DNA from: Enterococcus sp. DIV0212c
GTDB taxonomy: Bacteria > Bacillota > Bacilli > Lactobacillales > Enterococcaceae
Length of the DNA: 64,000 nucleotides
Reading direction: 5' to 3'
Assembly: GCF_017377505.1 (NCBI RefSeq)
Contig: NZ_JAFREN010000002.1
Coordinates: forward strand, 1 to 64,000
Shown: positions 1-10,734 of the stretch, piece after piece
How the letters are laid out: the number at the start of each line of letters is the position of its first letter
Numbering within the stretch: the stretch's first letter is position 1
Notes under the pieces: generated by a model
The model's input: only the letters and a program-made list of their open reading frames with translations
Database searches by the model: none
What the model was told of the DNA's origin: nothing
Program-made: the position numbers and the translations under genes

Positions 1-51
1 TTTGAATTATATTGCCTTTTTGAAATTTCAACTTAATCTTGAGCTATTTAA

Positions 52-690
52 CTACTCCCATTCTTCTAAAAATTCTTCTAGAAATAATTCCAAGAATTTT
101 TGACGCTGGTCTCCTATTTCTTTGGCATATCTTGTATTTAAACTATTATTCAATAAGAGAATTTTTTCATAAAAATGATTGATGACCGTACTCTCATTTC
201 GATATTCAGCCTTTGAGTGTAATGTTCTAGGCGGAATTTCTGGATCATAGATTCGATTGCCTTTGTGACCGCCGTAATAAATCGTTCTTATAATCCCAAT
301 GGCTCCCATTGCATCTAACCGATCAGCATCTTGGACAATTTGCCCTTCAATAGTCAGTTTTTCTGCGTTACCTTCAAGCTCCTGACTAAAAGAAAGGTTT
401 CTAATAATATGGAGGATTTCCTGAATCTGTGTATTAGAAACATTGAGGTCTTCTAGTAGTTTTATTAACTGTTTGTACGCAAGTTCTGGTTCAGAAACTA
501 GTTTGTCGTCTACGGTATCATGAAGATAAGCTGCCGCAGTTATGATAAATCTATCACATGTTTCTGTTTCAGCAATTTTGTTTGCCATACGAACTACTCT
601 GTTTATATGGTCCATTCCATGACCACTTTTATCTTTTGTCGCTATGGATTGCGCATATGTCTTAATTGCTTCTATTTGCTGATTACTCAT
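52..690 (-). CDS. HD-domain phosphohydrolase (YpgQ/YedJ-like)
   Basis: A 212-residue metal-dependent phosphohydrolase of the HD superfamily. The metal ligands can be seen: His24 and His28 in a GHGMDH context, the HD pair at residues 57-58, and Asp121/Asp123 in the QDADRLDAMGA segment. This arrangement and length match B. subtilis YpgQ and E. coli YedJ; YpgQ has been reported as a nucleotide pyrophosphohydrolase. The substrate here cannot be read from sequence. The ATG is preceded by GGAGG at good spacing. It appears to be a stand-alone gene downstream of the phosphate transport pair and is probably cytosolic, since there is no signal peptide or membrane segment. Confidence 0.85.
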   Translation of the reverse strand: MSNQQIEAIKTYAQSIATKDKSGHGMDHINRVVRMANKIAETETCDRFIITAAAYLHDTVDDKLVSEPELAYKQLIKLLEDLNVSNTQIQEILHIIRNLSFSQELEGNAEKLTIEGQIVQDADRLDAMGAIGIIRTIYYGGHKGNRIYDPEIPPRTLHSKAEYRNESTVINHFYEKILLLNNSLNTRYAKEIGDQRQKFLELFLEEFLEEWE

Positions 691-790
691 CTGATTCCTC
701 CAAATTAGTTAAGATGAACAAAAAAGTATCAGCTCATTGAAATAATAAGAACTTTTTTAGGCTTTTCTTCTATATTCATCTTTTCTTTTG

Positions 791-1414
791 TTAACTATTC
801 TTTATTACTAAGCCACCAATCACATCAACCACTGATTCACTTGCATTCAGCAATTCTTCTAATTGATCATAAACATTTTTCCATTTGATAACTTCGATTG
901 GATTTTGTTCATTCGTGAATAACTCTTTAAGAGAATCACTGTATAATTTATCTGCTTTGCCTTCGATCTCACTAACCTCATCGATCATTGCATGAAGGGT
1001 CTTTGAATTCTTAAATTTAGCAAACTCTTTCGTAGCAGTTAACACCCCCGCTGTGGCTTCTACTGCATACGTGATAAATACTAAGGCATTGTCCTTCAAA
1101 TCCTCCACAACTAAGCTGCTTAACAAATACGAGATACTATTGATCGTGTCTAATACATCATCTAATCGTTCAGTTATTTCAACAATGTCTTCCCGATCAA
1201 TCGGTGTGATAAACGAAATATATAATTCACTTAAGATTTTTTTTACGATTTGATCGCCTTCACGTTCTAATACATGGATTTTCTCCGCTTCATTTTCTAA
1301 TTTTTCCAATGAATAGTCAATTGCGATCATATCTAAAAGTTCTGCTGCTTGATGGGCATTTTTTGCTAAATGTTCCATTTCACCAAAATAATCAAATTGT
1401 TTTTTTCTAGCCAT
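791..1414 (-). CDS. DUF47 family phosphate-transport accessory protein
   Basis: A 207-residue, all-helical, highly charged protein of the DUF47 (PhoU-like, YkaA/Pit accessory) family. It lies 12 bases downstream of the Pit permease gene, the usual arrangement for this pair. Family members are thought to modulate the low-affinity phosphate transporter; the mechanism is not visible in the sequence. AAGGAG precedes the ATG. It is expected to be cytosolic and co-transcribed with pit. Confidence 0.9.
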   Translation of the reverse strand: MARKKQFDYFGEMEHLAKNAHQAAELLDMIAIDYSLEKLENEAEKIHVLEREGDQIVKKILSELYISFITPIDREDIVEITERLDDVLDTINSISYLLSSLVVEDLKDNALVFITYAVEATAGVLTATKEFAKFKNSKTLHAMIDEVSEIEGKADKLYSDSLKELFTNEQNPIEVIKWKNVYDQLEELLNASESVVDVIGGLVIKNS

Positions 1415-1426
1415 TTTATTCTCTCC

Positions 1427-2440
1427 TTAAAATAGTGCTATAAATAATTTTGCCATAATAAAGGCAATGATCCCGCAGCCAGGAAACGTCAATATCCAAG
1501 CAATCATCATTTCCTTAACGATTCGCCAATCAACGCTAGAAACACGTTTTGAAGCACCGACACCCATGATTGCAGTGGTCTTTGTATGCGTTGTAGAAAC
1601 TGGAATACCAAAAAGTGAGGCTAAAAATAAACAAAACGCCGTACTCAAATCAGCGGCAAAACCTTGATATCGTTCTAATTTTACCATGTCCATGCCGACA
1701 GATTTTATAATCCTCATACCTCCCACTGAAGTTCCCAAACCCATGGTTACAGAACAAAGAACCATGACCCAGATTGGAATGATAAATCCTGATCCAGATT
1801 TTTCAGCCAAATTATTATAGTAAAGCCCTAACATAAAAACACCCATAAATTTTTGACCATCTTGTGCGCCGTGTAAAAAAGCATTCGCAGCAGCACCAAA
1901 TGCTTGTCCATAGGTGAAAACTTTATTAGCAGTTCTTCTAGCCACTCCTTTGAAAAGGATTACAATTAACTTTGTAACAAGAAAGCCACCGCCAAATCCC
2001 ATGACTGTGGAGACAACTAGGCCAAGTAGGACTTTTGCCCATTCAGCTCCATTGACTGCGCCAAGTCCACCTAAAGCCATTGCAGAGCCGGTCAAACCAG
2101 CAATCAGAGCATGACTTTCACTTGTCGGAATACCAAAATACCACGCAGCTACAGACCAAACAACAATCGAAAATAACGCTGCTGCTAAAGCTACTTGAGA
2201 GGCGTTTCCTTGTGCATCAAAACTTACGATATTACTGATTGTTTCAGCTACTTGAGCATTGAACAATGTCATCACTAATGCACCAAAAAAATTCATTATA
2301 ACGGCCATCCAAATCGCGACATTTGGTTTTAACACGCGAGTCGAGACAGCGGTTGCAATTGCATTCGGCGCATCTGTCCAACCATTAACAAAAACAACCC
2401 CCATTACCAGAGTAACAGTTACAATTAAAGCAATATTCAC
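1427..2440 (-). CDS. pit: Inorganic phosphate transporter, PiT family
   Basis: A 337-residue integral membrane protein with the two PiT signature repeats: GWTDAPNAIATAVSTR near residue 20 and a second copy near residue 185 containing NAFLHGAQDGQKF. These duplicated PD001131-type motifs define the phosphate:cation symporter family. The ORF opens with GTG; a GGTGGTG stretch just upstream is a modest ribosome binding site, so the start is slightly uncertain. It is the first gene of a two-gene unit with the DUF47 accessory gene. It is transcribed divergently from rpsT, and the 244-base gap must hold both promoters. Confidence 0.92.
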   Translation of the reverse strand: MNIALIVTVTLVMGVVFVNGWTDAPNAIATAVSTRVLKPNVAIWMAVIMNFFGALVMTLFNAQVAETISNIVSFDAQGNASQVALAAALFSIVVWSVAAWYFGIPTSESHALIAGLTGSAMALGGLGAVNGAEWAKVLLGLVVSTVMGFGGGFLVTKLIVILFKGVARRTANKVFTYGQAFGAAANAFLHGAQDGQKFMGVFMLGLYYNNLAEKSGSGFIIPIWVMVLCSVTMGLGTSVGGMRIIKSVGMDMVKLERYQGFAADLSTAFCLFLASLFGIPVSTTHTKTTAIMGVGASKRVSSVDWRIVKEMMIAWILTFPGCGIIAFIMAKLFIALF

Positions 2441-2591
2441 ATTGACACCACCATTTCATTTTTCACCTGTTATGATAGCATATTTTTTATAAAAAGTATT
2501 GATTTTTTCTATTAATCTCAAATACAAGCCGTTTTTCTACGTGATAAAATCACTAATTTTACTGTTAAGGAAAAAAACTTGTCATCTTTTA

Positions 2592-2620
2592 TTGCAATGC
2601 CTGTTTGGATTAGGTATAAT
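2592..2620 (+). promoter_or_regulatory. Promoter of rpsT
   Basis: A TTGCAA -35 hexamer, a 17-base spacer and a perfect TATAAT -10 lie 65 bases upstream of the S20 start codon. The spacing and sequence fit a vegetative sigma-A promoter. The roughly 55-base leader that follows shows no obvious autoregulatory structure by eye. Confidence 0.7.
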
Positions 2621-2684
2621 GATTAGTGTTGAATTACATATGGAATTTCCTGTGTAAGACCTTAATTTATCGGAGGTGAAAGAA

Positions 2685-2939
2685 ATGCCAAATATTGAAT
2701 CTGCAATTAAACGTGTACGTACTAACGCTAACAAGAATGCTCAAAATTCATCTCAAAAAAATGCTATGCGTACAGCTATCAAGAAATTTGAAGATGCTGT
2801 AGCTGCTGGTGCTGACAATGTGGATGCGTTATATACAGAAGCTGCTAAAGCTGTTGATATGGCTGAAACAAAAGGATTAATCCATAAAAACAAAGCAAGC
2901 CGTGACAAATCTCGTCTAAGCAAAAAATTAGCAAAATAA
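2685..2939 (+). CDS. rpsT: 30S ribosomal protein S20
   Basis: An 84-residue basic protein beginning [14 protein letters not shown], the typical S20 N-terminus. S20 binds 16S rRNA early in 30S assembly. The longer frame from GTG at 2676 is rejected because that GTG lies inside the strong Shine-Dalgarno sequence CGGAGGTGAAAG, which places the ATG at 2685 at ideal spacing. It is monocistronic: a promoter lies upstream and a terminator follows at once. As in many Firmicutes it lies next to and convergent with holA. Confidence 0.97.
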   Translation: MPNIESAIKRVRTNANKNAQNSSQKNAMRTAIKKFEDAVAAGADNVDALYTEAAKAVDMAETKGLIHKNKASRDKSRLSKKLAK

Positions 2940-2949
2940 TGATTTAATA

Positions 2950-2979
2950 GAAGCTGACTGCGTGTTAGCTTCTTTTTTA
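2950..2979 (+). terminator. Rho-independent terminator of rpsT
   Basis: A GAAGCT...AGCTTC stem with extra G-U and A-U pairs, followed by TTTTTTAT, begins 10 bases after the rpsT stop codon. Confidence 0.8.
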
Positions 2980-2984
2980 TTTTC

Positions 2985-3022
2985 AAAAAAAATACGGGCT
3001 AAACATAAATGTTTAATCCCGC
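2985..3022 (-). terminator. Rho-independent terminator downstream of holA
   Basis: On the minus strand a CGGGATTAAACAT/ATGTTTAGCCCG stem with a very short loop is followed by eight T residues. It lies about 85 bases beyond the holA stop and would end the comEA-comEB-comEC-holA unit. Confidence 0.82.
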
Positions 3023-3108
3023 ATCCAATATTACTTATAAAAATTTTGCTACAGTTAAATTCTGTTGATCACCCTAGCTTGTCACTCAATTTGACTCTTA
3101 ATACGTTT

Positions 3109-4140
3109 TTATCCTGCAACTTGTCCAGATAACGTTAAGATAAACAACTCAAAAAGCAGCTCTTTATCCATCTTACCTGTTTTCATTAGAAAATCATTCT
3201 CTACTAATTCATCATAGATAGCTTCTAAACGATCTAGTTCAAATCGACGAACTTGCTGTAGAGCAAGTTTCACACGATAAGGATGGATTTTCAACGTTTC
3301 AGCAATATTCGCTTGTTGATAGCCTAGTTTGGCTAAAATTTTTGTTTGTAAGAATAAGCGAATCTGATTTAATAAAATCGCATTTAATTTGATAGTTTCT
3401 TCCCCTTGGAGTAATAAATCTTCATACAACTGAATTGCTTTTTCCCCATTACCTGACAAAACATCATTGGTTAAATCAAATACATTATGCTCTAAAGATT
3501 TAGGTACAAGCTCTTTGACACCATTTAATGAAATAATTTTGCTATCAGAAGCGAATAGAAATAGTTTCTGTAACTCGCCCATCACTTTCGATAAGTTCAA
3601 ATCAGTCAATTGCAGTAGTAAATCAAAAGCTTCTGGACGAATCTCGTATCCTTCACTTTGAATCGTCTGTTCAACGTATTGCCTTACTTCTCGTTCTCCC
3701 ATTGGATTAACATCAATAATTTCTGCTTGTTTTTTTATCGCTTTTGTCACTTTTTTTCGTTCATCCAGTTTTTCGACATTTGCAATAAATACTAAAATAG
3801 TTGTAGGTGAAGGTTGTTCTAAGTACTTTAACAAACTATCAGTATCATGATCTAATCCATTGGTTTTTCTCTCAGCCGTTAAAAAATATGGATTTTCAAT
3901 AAAAACTAATCGATAATCACCAAAAAAAGGAATAGTCTCAGCTTCTTCCAACGCTATAGATAACGGTACTTCCTCCATATCAAAGGAAGAGTAATTGAAT
4001 TGATCATCTTCAGTTTTGATCAATTGGCTCATCAATTCTGTTTTAAATAATTCACTCAAATACCCTTCTGTTCCTTGAATTAAATAAACAGAAGCAAAAT
4101 TCTGTTGTCTTACTTGTTTCAATGCCTCTTGTAGATCCAT
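3109..4140 (-). CDS. holA: DNA polymerase III subunit delta
   Basis: A 343-residue clamp-loader subunit of the HolA family, recognised by its overall sequence, by the LIQGTEGYLSE segment near the N-terminus that corresponds to the degenerate nucleotide-binding region, and by its place behind comEC and convergent with rpsT, which is conserved across Firmicutes. Delta opens the sliding clamp. The ATG at 4140 is chosen rather than the upstream ATG at 4152 because GAGGGGA lies just before it and overlaps the alternative start. It is separated from comEC by 49 bases and probably belongs to the same transcript. Confidence 0.93.
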   Translation of the reverse strand: MDLQEALKQVRQQNFASVYLIQGTEGYLSELFKTELMSQLIKTEDDQFNYSSFDMEEVPLSIALEEAETIPFFGDYRLVFIENPYFLTAERKTNGLDHDTDSLLKYLEQPSPTTILVFIANVEKLDERKKVTKAIKKQAEIIDVNPMGEREVRQYVEQTIQSEGYEIRPEAFDLLLQLTDLNLSKVMGELQKLFLFASDSKIISLNGVKELVPKSLEHNVFDLTNDVLSGNGEKAIQLYEDLLLQGEETIKLNAILLNQIRLFLQTKILAKLGYQQANIAETLKIHPYRVKLALQQVRRFELDRLEAIYDELVENDFLMKTGKMDKELLFELFILTLSGQVAG

Positions 4141-4189
4141 ACTTCCCCTCATTTCTCATGTTCATCCTATCACGTCACTTCAAGAAATG

Positions 4190-6538
4190 CTAGTCTTCTT
4201 CCATTACAAATCTAGCCATCGTCATCTTTGAAAACGGCGTCCATTCATAATAGATCATTCCCCTTTTATCTGTTTGAAAAACAGAGACATTTTCTTGAAC
4301 TAATGTTGCGAGTGTTTCATCATGAGGATGCTTGAACCTATTATTGCGTCCACATGAAATAACACCATCTATCGGTTTGATTCTTTGAATGAATAAAGGA
4401 TCTGTCGACGTTTTACTACCGTGATGACCAATTTTTAACACATCCACTTTTAGTGAAGGAAATTTTTGTATTACTTGTTGTTCTCCTTCTTTTTCCAAAT
4501 CACCTGTAAATAAGAAACGTTTTCCAGCAATTTTCGTATAAACTACCATCGAATCTTTATTTTCCCCTGTTCCTGAAATACTAGGCGCAAGCATTTTAAG
4601 CAGGAGTGATTGACTTATGGATGTCTCTGCCAAAATAGGATAACATTTAGTCCCCGACTTTTTCAAGCGATCAATCATGCGCCGAAAAACGGTTTTATTT
4701 TCTGTGCCAGCTGGATAATAAAGCTTGTGTATCGGAATTTTTTCATTGATCGTCAATAAATCACCGCAATGATCTATATCTCCGTGACTGATCAAAACTT
4801 TATCTAAGTATTTAACCCCTTTACTTTTTAAATATGGAATCACAGAGTAATCGGCATTTGATGCTTGTTTTTGTTTGACCGACCATTTTTCTTTTTCAAA
4901 TTCAATTTTCCCACCAGTATCAATTAAAATATTTTCCTGATGAAAAGGAGCTTGGATAAAAACACTGTCTCCTTGCCCAACATCGATGAATGCAATCGTT
5001 CCATTCGGAGAAAAATACTTGTTATGCATTAATATAAAGAGACCTGCACCAATTAAATAAGCTTTTTTTGATTGCTTTTGCATCAAGTACAATAATAAAA
5101 AAAGCAATAACGTGATTAACAAAAAAAGTAATGGAGAAAAAACACCGGTAACTATTGTAAATGTACTATTCTGACTTAACCATTCAAAAACTAAATGCTG
5201 AAGCAAAAAATAACTTTCCAAACCTGTAAATAGCAACTGCCACTTGAAGAAAAATGAGCCTATTAAACTAATAGTTAACATTGGTAAAATCACTCGTTCA
5301 AAAATCGGCAATAATAAAAATGTAAAAATACTACTAGTTAGCTGCCATTCAAAGAAGGACAATCCGACCAATGGAATCATCGTCACATTTAGTAAAAGAG
5401 AAAAACAATACATCTGTAAATAGCGATTTTTGATTCTTTGTGTAATTGGGTGAACATATAAAATAAAAAAAGATAACCCATAGCTTAACTGTCCACCAGC
5501 AGAAAATAACAAATATGGTTGGAAAATCAAGCAAATAATTAATGATACGCTCCAACAATCCAGTCCTGACAACTGCCATTTGAACTCGCGGCTACTCAAA
5601 GAGATCATACTTTGCATCAATGCTCGAACAACACTACTTGAAAAACCAGTTAGTCCTGCATAAATAATTGAAAACAGTAGTTGTAGCCAAAATAAACGCT
5701 CCATTGTGAGACCTAATCTTAAAAATAGATACCTAAAACTTCCAACAAAAAATGTTACATGCATGCCTGACAAACTGAACAAATGCAGAATACCTAAATT
5801 AGCCAGCATTCCTTCCTTTTGTGAAAACTCACTTGATTTAAATCCAAAAAGCAACGTTTTTAAATGTAATGCTGTTTCATTAGAGAATGTCTCGTCACAA
5901 TAATCGATCGCTCTTTTTCTACAATTGCTCAACCAGCTAAAAAGTTCATAAAATTTTGGACTTTCAGTTTTGATTTTATGTATATTACTGATTGTAAGAG
6001 TCTGATATATCCCATTTTCTTTTAAATATCTTTGATAATCAAACCCATTAAGATTGGTTTGGGGCAACGGTGTTTCAAATTCGCCAGAAAGCTCTATTCT
6101 TAACCTAAGATTTAGCTTTTGCCACTTCTTTTTTTCTTGCTCTGATGCAAAGCGATAAAAGGCAATTATTTTACGTTCTTCTTTTTTTGTAGTTGAAAAT
6201 TTCCCTTCCAACTGAAGTCGATCGCCATCTATTTTAAGCTTATCCGGCAACACAACTAATTGACCTGTCATTTCAGCTGACTCAGGAAATTTGGCTTGCT
6301 TTTCTTTGCTTAGTGTTTGCCAGCAAGAAATAATCAGAATGACAATACAAAAAAAACTAACACCGATCACTGCTTTGTTTCTTGTTAAGAGCACCCGACC
6401 AATAAGATAAAACCAAACTATTCCTGTTAATAAGCTTGGTTTTAAAATAAAAAAAACTGTTCCTATCATTAATAATACTGGAAAGATCCAGTAGTTATTG
6501 ATCTGTTTGAGGTGCTTCTTCCACTGAAGCAATCTCAT
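4190..6538 (-). CDS. comEC: DNA internalization channel protein ComEC/Rec2
   Basis: A 782-residue polytopic membrane protein, full length for ComEC. It has two or more N-terminal membrane segments and an OB-like soluble domain (about 90-190). A multi-spanning competence domain follows (about 225-510), with the LFSLSGMHVTFF motif. The C-terminal metallo-beta-lactamase-like domain starts at FIDVGQGDSVFIQ (about residue 518) and carries the SHGDIDH metal motif. ComEC forms the channel that brings single-stranded DNA across the membrane during transformation. The start overlaps the end of comEB by 44 bases, so translation is probably coupled. No frameshift is seen, so the gene looks intact although natural competence is poorly documented in enterococci. 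Confidence 0.95.
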   Translation of the reverse strand: MRLLQWKKHLKQINNYWIFPVLLMIGTVFFILKPSLLTGIVWFYLIGRVLLTRNKAVIGVSFFCIVILIISCWQTLSKEKQAKFPESAEMTGQLVVLPDKLKIDGDRLQLEGKFSTTKKEERKIIAFYRFASEQEKKKWQKLNLRLRIELSGEFETPLPQTNLNGFDYQRYLKENGIYQTLTISNIHKIKTESPKFYELFSWLSNCRKRAIDYCDETFSNETALHLKTLLFGFKSSEFSQKEGMLANLGILHLFSLSGMHVTFFVGSFRYLFLRLGLTMERLFWLQLLFSIIYAGLTGFSSSVVRALMQSMISLSSREFKWQLSGLDCWSVSLIICLIFQPYLLFSAGGQLSYGLSFFILYVHPITQRIKNRYLQMYCFSLLLNVTMIPLVGLSFFEWQLTSSIFTFLLLPIFERVILPMLTISLIGSFFFKWQLLFTGLESYFLLQHLVFEWLSQNSTFTIVTGVFSPLLFLLITLLLFLLLYLMQKQSKKAYLIGAGLFILMHNKYFSPNGTIAFIDVGQGDSVFIQAPFHQENILIDTGGKIEFEKEKWSVKQKQASNADYSVIPYLKSKGVKYLDKVLISHGDIDHCGDLLTINEKIPIHKLYYPAGTENKTVFRRMIDRLKKSGTKCYPILAETSISQSLLLKMLAPSISGTGENKDSMVVYTKIAGKRFLFTGDLEKEGEQQVIQKFPSLKVDVLKIGHHGSKTSTDPLFIQRIKPIDGVISCGRNNRFKHPHDETLATLVQENVSVFQTDKRGMIYYEWTPFSKMTMARFVMEED

Positions 6539-7004
6539 CTTCCCCTAATTGTAATTCAGCAAAATATTTTTTTGATAACGTTACTTGATCGACAGTTGCA
6601 CCAACTTGCTCGATCAAAGCCATCGCATATTCATCATTGCGATAATCTTTTAAATAGTGAATCTTTTTGATCCCTGCTTGTAAAATCATTTTTGTGCATT
6701 GTAAACAAGGAAAATGTGTGACATAAATTTCAGCACCTTCTGTTGGTATTCCAAATTTTGCACACTGTAAAATCGCATTCATCTCAGCATGGATTGTACG
6801 AACACAATGACCATCAACAACATAGCATCCGTCATCAATACAATGAACATCTCCGCTGACAGAACCATTGTAGCCACCTGCAATAATTCGTTTATCTCTA
6901 ACAACTGTTGCACCAACTTCTAATCGTGTACAAGTACTTCTTAATGATAATAATACACTTTGTGCCATAAAATATTGATCCCAAGGTATTCGTTCTAGCG
7001 TCAT
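6495..7004 (-). CDS. comEB: ComE operon protein 2, dCMP deaminase family
   Basis: A 169-residue zinc-dependent cytidine/deoxycytidylate deaminase. The catalytic HAE is at residues 72-74 and the PCLQC zinc motif at residues 99-103; further Cys/His ligands around 54-67 resemble the dCMP deaminase second zinc site. It probably converts dCMP to dUMP for dTMP synthesis. It sits between comEA and comEC as in B. subtilis, although its role in DNA uptake is doubtful. The ATG is preceded by AAAGGAG. The C-terminal tail overlaps comEC. Confidence 0.93.
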   Translation of the reverse strand: MTLERIPWDQYFMAQSVLLSLRSTCTRLEVGATVVRDKRIIAGGYNGSVSGDVHCIDDGCYVVDGHCVRTIHAEMNAILQCAKFGIPTEGAEIYVTHFPCLQCTKMILQAGIKKIHYLKDYRNDEYAMALIEQVGATVDQVTLSKKYFAELQLGEDEIASVEEAPQTDQ

Positions 7005-7171
7005 ATTCGGCTCCTTTTTAGTAACTATTTATTTTTTTAACCTTCTTTTGCTGATTTTATAATATTAGTAGGATATACAAATAGTAAATTATAGAAAAAG
7101 TCTCGTCAAGAACCTGCACAAGATATTTGTAAAATCGTTTCTTTTTATTTTTTTTAATTCTAACTAAAACG

Positions 7172-7795
7172 TTATGAAGTGATCGAATCTTTTAATTTCT
7201 CAAATGTTTTTTCACCAAAACCTGAAATATTTTTTAAATCTTCAATTGATTTGAAGCCGCCATTTTCTTCCCGATAACGAATAATTTCTTGGGCTTTCTT
7301 TTGACCAATTCCAGGTAAAGCTTGTAATTCAGTTTCATTTGCTTGGTTTAAATTGATTTTATTTGTCTCTTTGTTTTGAATTCCTTGAGAATCATTGGTT
7401 TTTCCAGTTGATTGGATCTCTTCACCGACTTTTGGTACATAGATCACCATTTGATCTATAATTCGCTCAGAAAAATTGACTTGCTTGGTATCAGCTTCAT
7501 CGCTTACACCACCAGCAAGCATCACAGCGTCCCAGACACGCATGTCCGCTGTCCCTTCATACATTCCTGGTTTTTTCACAGCGCCCTTGATATCGACGTA
7601 TATTTGCTTAGAAAGTGATTCAGCCTGTCGTTCTATAGAAGAACTGACTGAGGTCATCGTTAATTCTTCTTCAGCAAGTGGTTCTGGATTAGATTTAGCC
7701 AAAAAAAGGATAACCAGACTGCAGAGAACCACACTCAAAATAACACCACCGATAACATATTGCTTATACTTCTGTAATAATGCACCATAATCCAT
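7172..7795 (-). CDS. comEA: Competence DNA receptor ComEA
   Basis: A 207-residue membrane-anchored protein. It has a short cytosolic N-terminus, a membrane segment at about 15-33, an SLBB domain at about 64-127 (VDIKGAVKKPGMYE) and a C-terminal pair of helix-hairpin-helix motifs at about 147-207 (LPGIGQKKAQEII and ISGFGEKTFEKL). ComEA binds incoming double-stranded DNA outside the membrane and hands it to ComEC. GAGGAGG precedes the ATG. A 167-base gap separates it from comEB. It is the first gene of the late competence operon. Confidence 0.95.
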   Translation of the reverse strand: MDYGALLQKYKQYVIGGVILSVVLCSLVILFLAKSNPEPLAEEELTMTSVSSSIERQAESLSKQIYVDIKGAVKKPGMYEGTADMRVWDAVMLAGGVSDEADTKQVNFSERIIDQMVIYVPKVGEEIQSTGKTNDSQGIQNKETNKINLNQANETELQALPGIGQKKAQEIIRYREENGGFKSIEDLKNISGFGEKTFEKLKDSITS

Positions 7796-8188
7796 CGTTT
7801 TCCTCCTCTAACATAAAGATACGCATTATTTCTTTTTTTTCATGATAGAAATCAAAAAAGTTGATTGTATAATAGGATAAGAGATGATAAACAGATGGAG
7901 ATGGAAATTGTTGTATTGCTGATAAACAGAAATTTTTTGGGTTGGAAAAATTTGTTGATTTTTTAAGTAAAGAGATCATTAAATGTATTTAGGCGATTTT
8001 AAGCCATTCAGAAGAAATAACTTATCGAAAAGAAGTTTAAAATGAGGTATTTTATCGTATTTGGCAGAAAAACTAAAAATACCGACCTCCAAGAGTTAGA
8101 TTTTTGGTCTAACTTTTGGGGGTCGGTTTAATTTGCATGAAATAGTTCTTATTTTATATTTTCGAACAATTATAACCAGACTAGTATG
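7796..8188 (-). other. 393-base intergenic region upstream of comEA
   Basis: No convincing gene is seen. A reading frame at 7764-7979 on the minus strand has no ribosome binding site or recognisable protein features and overlaps the start of comEA. The region should contain the comEA promoter; a TATTAT/TATACAAT stretch near 7865-7880 (minus strand) is a possible -10. The terminator at 8081-8127 ends transcription from the DUF6440 gene, so comEA needs its own promoter. Confidence 0.5.
8081..8127 (-). terminator. Strong hairpin terminator of the DUF6440 gene
   Basis: A 20-base-pair stem (8081-8100 with 8108-8127, only a few wobble pairs or mismatches) closes a 7-base loop. On the minus strand it is followed by ATTTTTAGTTTTTC. 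It lies about 60 bases past the stop of the 57-residue gene. Confidence 0.85.
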
Positions 8189-8362
8189 TCATTTTTTTTT
8201 AACAACAGGATTTCCATTTGAATCTAGTAATGGGGTCAACCCACCACTAGCAGCATTTCTAAAGTGAAGATATTGAACACCTGTTTCCTTATCAGTAATA
8301 ATAAATATTTCACTACCGAATCCCACTTTCTTTTTATCCACTTCGAATCTTTCTTCCACCAT
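8189..8362 (-). CDS. Small DUF6440-family protein
   Basis: A 57-residue reading frame found by direct translation of the minus strand. It starts MVEERFEVDKKK and contains TDKETGVQYLHF, then GGLTPLLDSNGNP, the typical core of DUF6440 proteins (a short beta-rich family of unknown function in Firmicutes). GAGGAG lies at good spacing before the ATG, and the gene is closed by three lysines and TGA. It is an isolated cistron: the ylbL terminator lies upstream and its own strong terminator downstream. There is no membrane segment or signal peptide. The function is unknown. Confidence 0.8.
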   Translation of the reverse strand: MVEERFEVDKKKVGFGSEIFIITDKETGVQYLHFRNAASGGLTPLLDSNGNPVVKKK

Positions 8363-8444
8363 AATCACTCCTCATAATAGTTAATTTTTAATAAATATCA
8401 CTGACTGATATTGGATAAAACTCTAATTAAATCACATTGAAGGT

Positions 8445-8483
8445 GGGTCTAAGATATAACTCAAAGAGTTATATCTTAGACCC
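8445..8483 (-). terminator. Perfect 18-bp inverted repeat, terminator of the coaD-ylbL unit
   Basis: The sequence GGGTCTAAGATATAACTC is followed by AAA and its exact reverse complement. It lies just downstream of the ylbL stop. The poly-T tail is poor, and the hairpin together with its flank is related to other intergenic repeats in this window (27693-27830, 58700-58786), so it may be a repeat element serving as a terminator. Confidence 0.7.
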
Positions 8484-8514
8484 TTAAAATTCGAATAAAC
8501 GATGTAAAAAAACT

Positions 8515-10625
<2,111 letters not shown>

Positions 10626-10684
10626 CTTTTAACTCTCCTTCATATAATCAAACAATTTACTTTAATAGTATACCAAATATGCAG

Positions 10685-10729
10685 AAAAAAGATGAAAAAT
10701 GTTTGAAGTTCGTTCACATTTTTCATCTT
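10685..10729 (-). terminator. Terminator between ylbG and rsmD
   Basis: A stem of about 14 base pairs (AAGATGAAAAATGT with its complement) followed on the minus strand by TTTTTT lies directly after the ylbG stop. It separates the ylb unit from rsmD-coaD-ylbL. Confidence 0.85.
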
Positions 10730-10734
10730 AATTT

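Noticed and set aside
7764..7979. A 71-codon minus-strand frame overlapping the start of comEA
   Set aside because: No ribosome binding site, unlikely composition, and it overlaps a well-supported gene in another frame.
8052..8059. A TACGATAA segment on the minus strand resembling the streptococcal competence (cin) box
   Set aside because: It is about 260 bases upstream of comEA, far beyond the usual distance, with two differences from TACGAATA and the DUF6440 terminator hairpin nearby.
8158..8170. A PurBox-like match (12 of 13 bases to the Lactococcus pattern) on the plus strand
   Set aside because: It lies just past the end of the DUF6440 gene with no plus-strand gene or promoter at the right distance; probably chance in AT-rich DNA.
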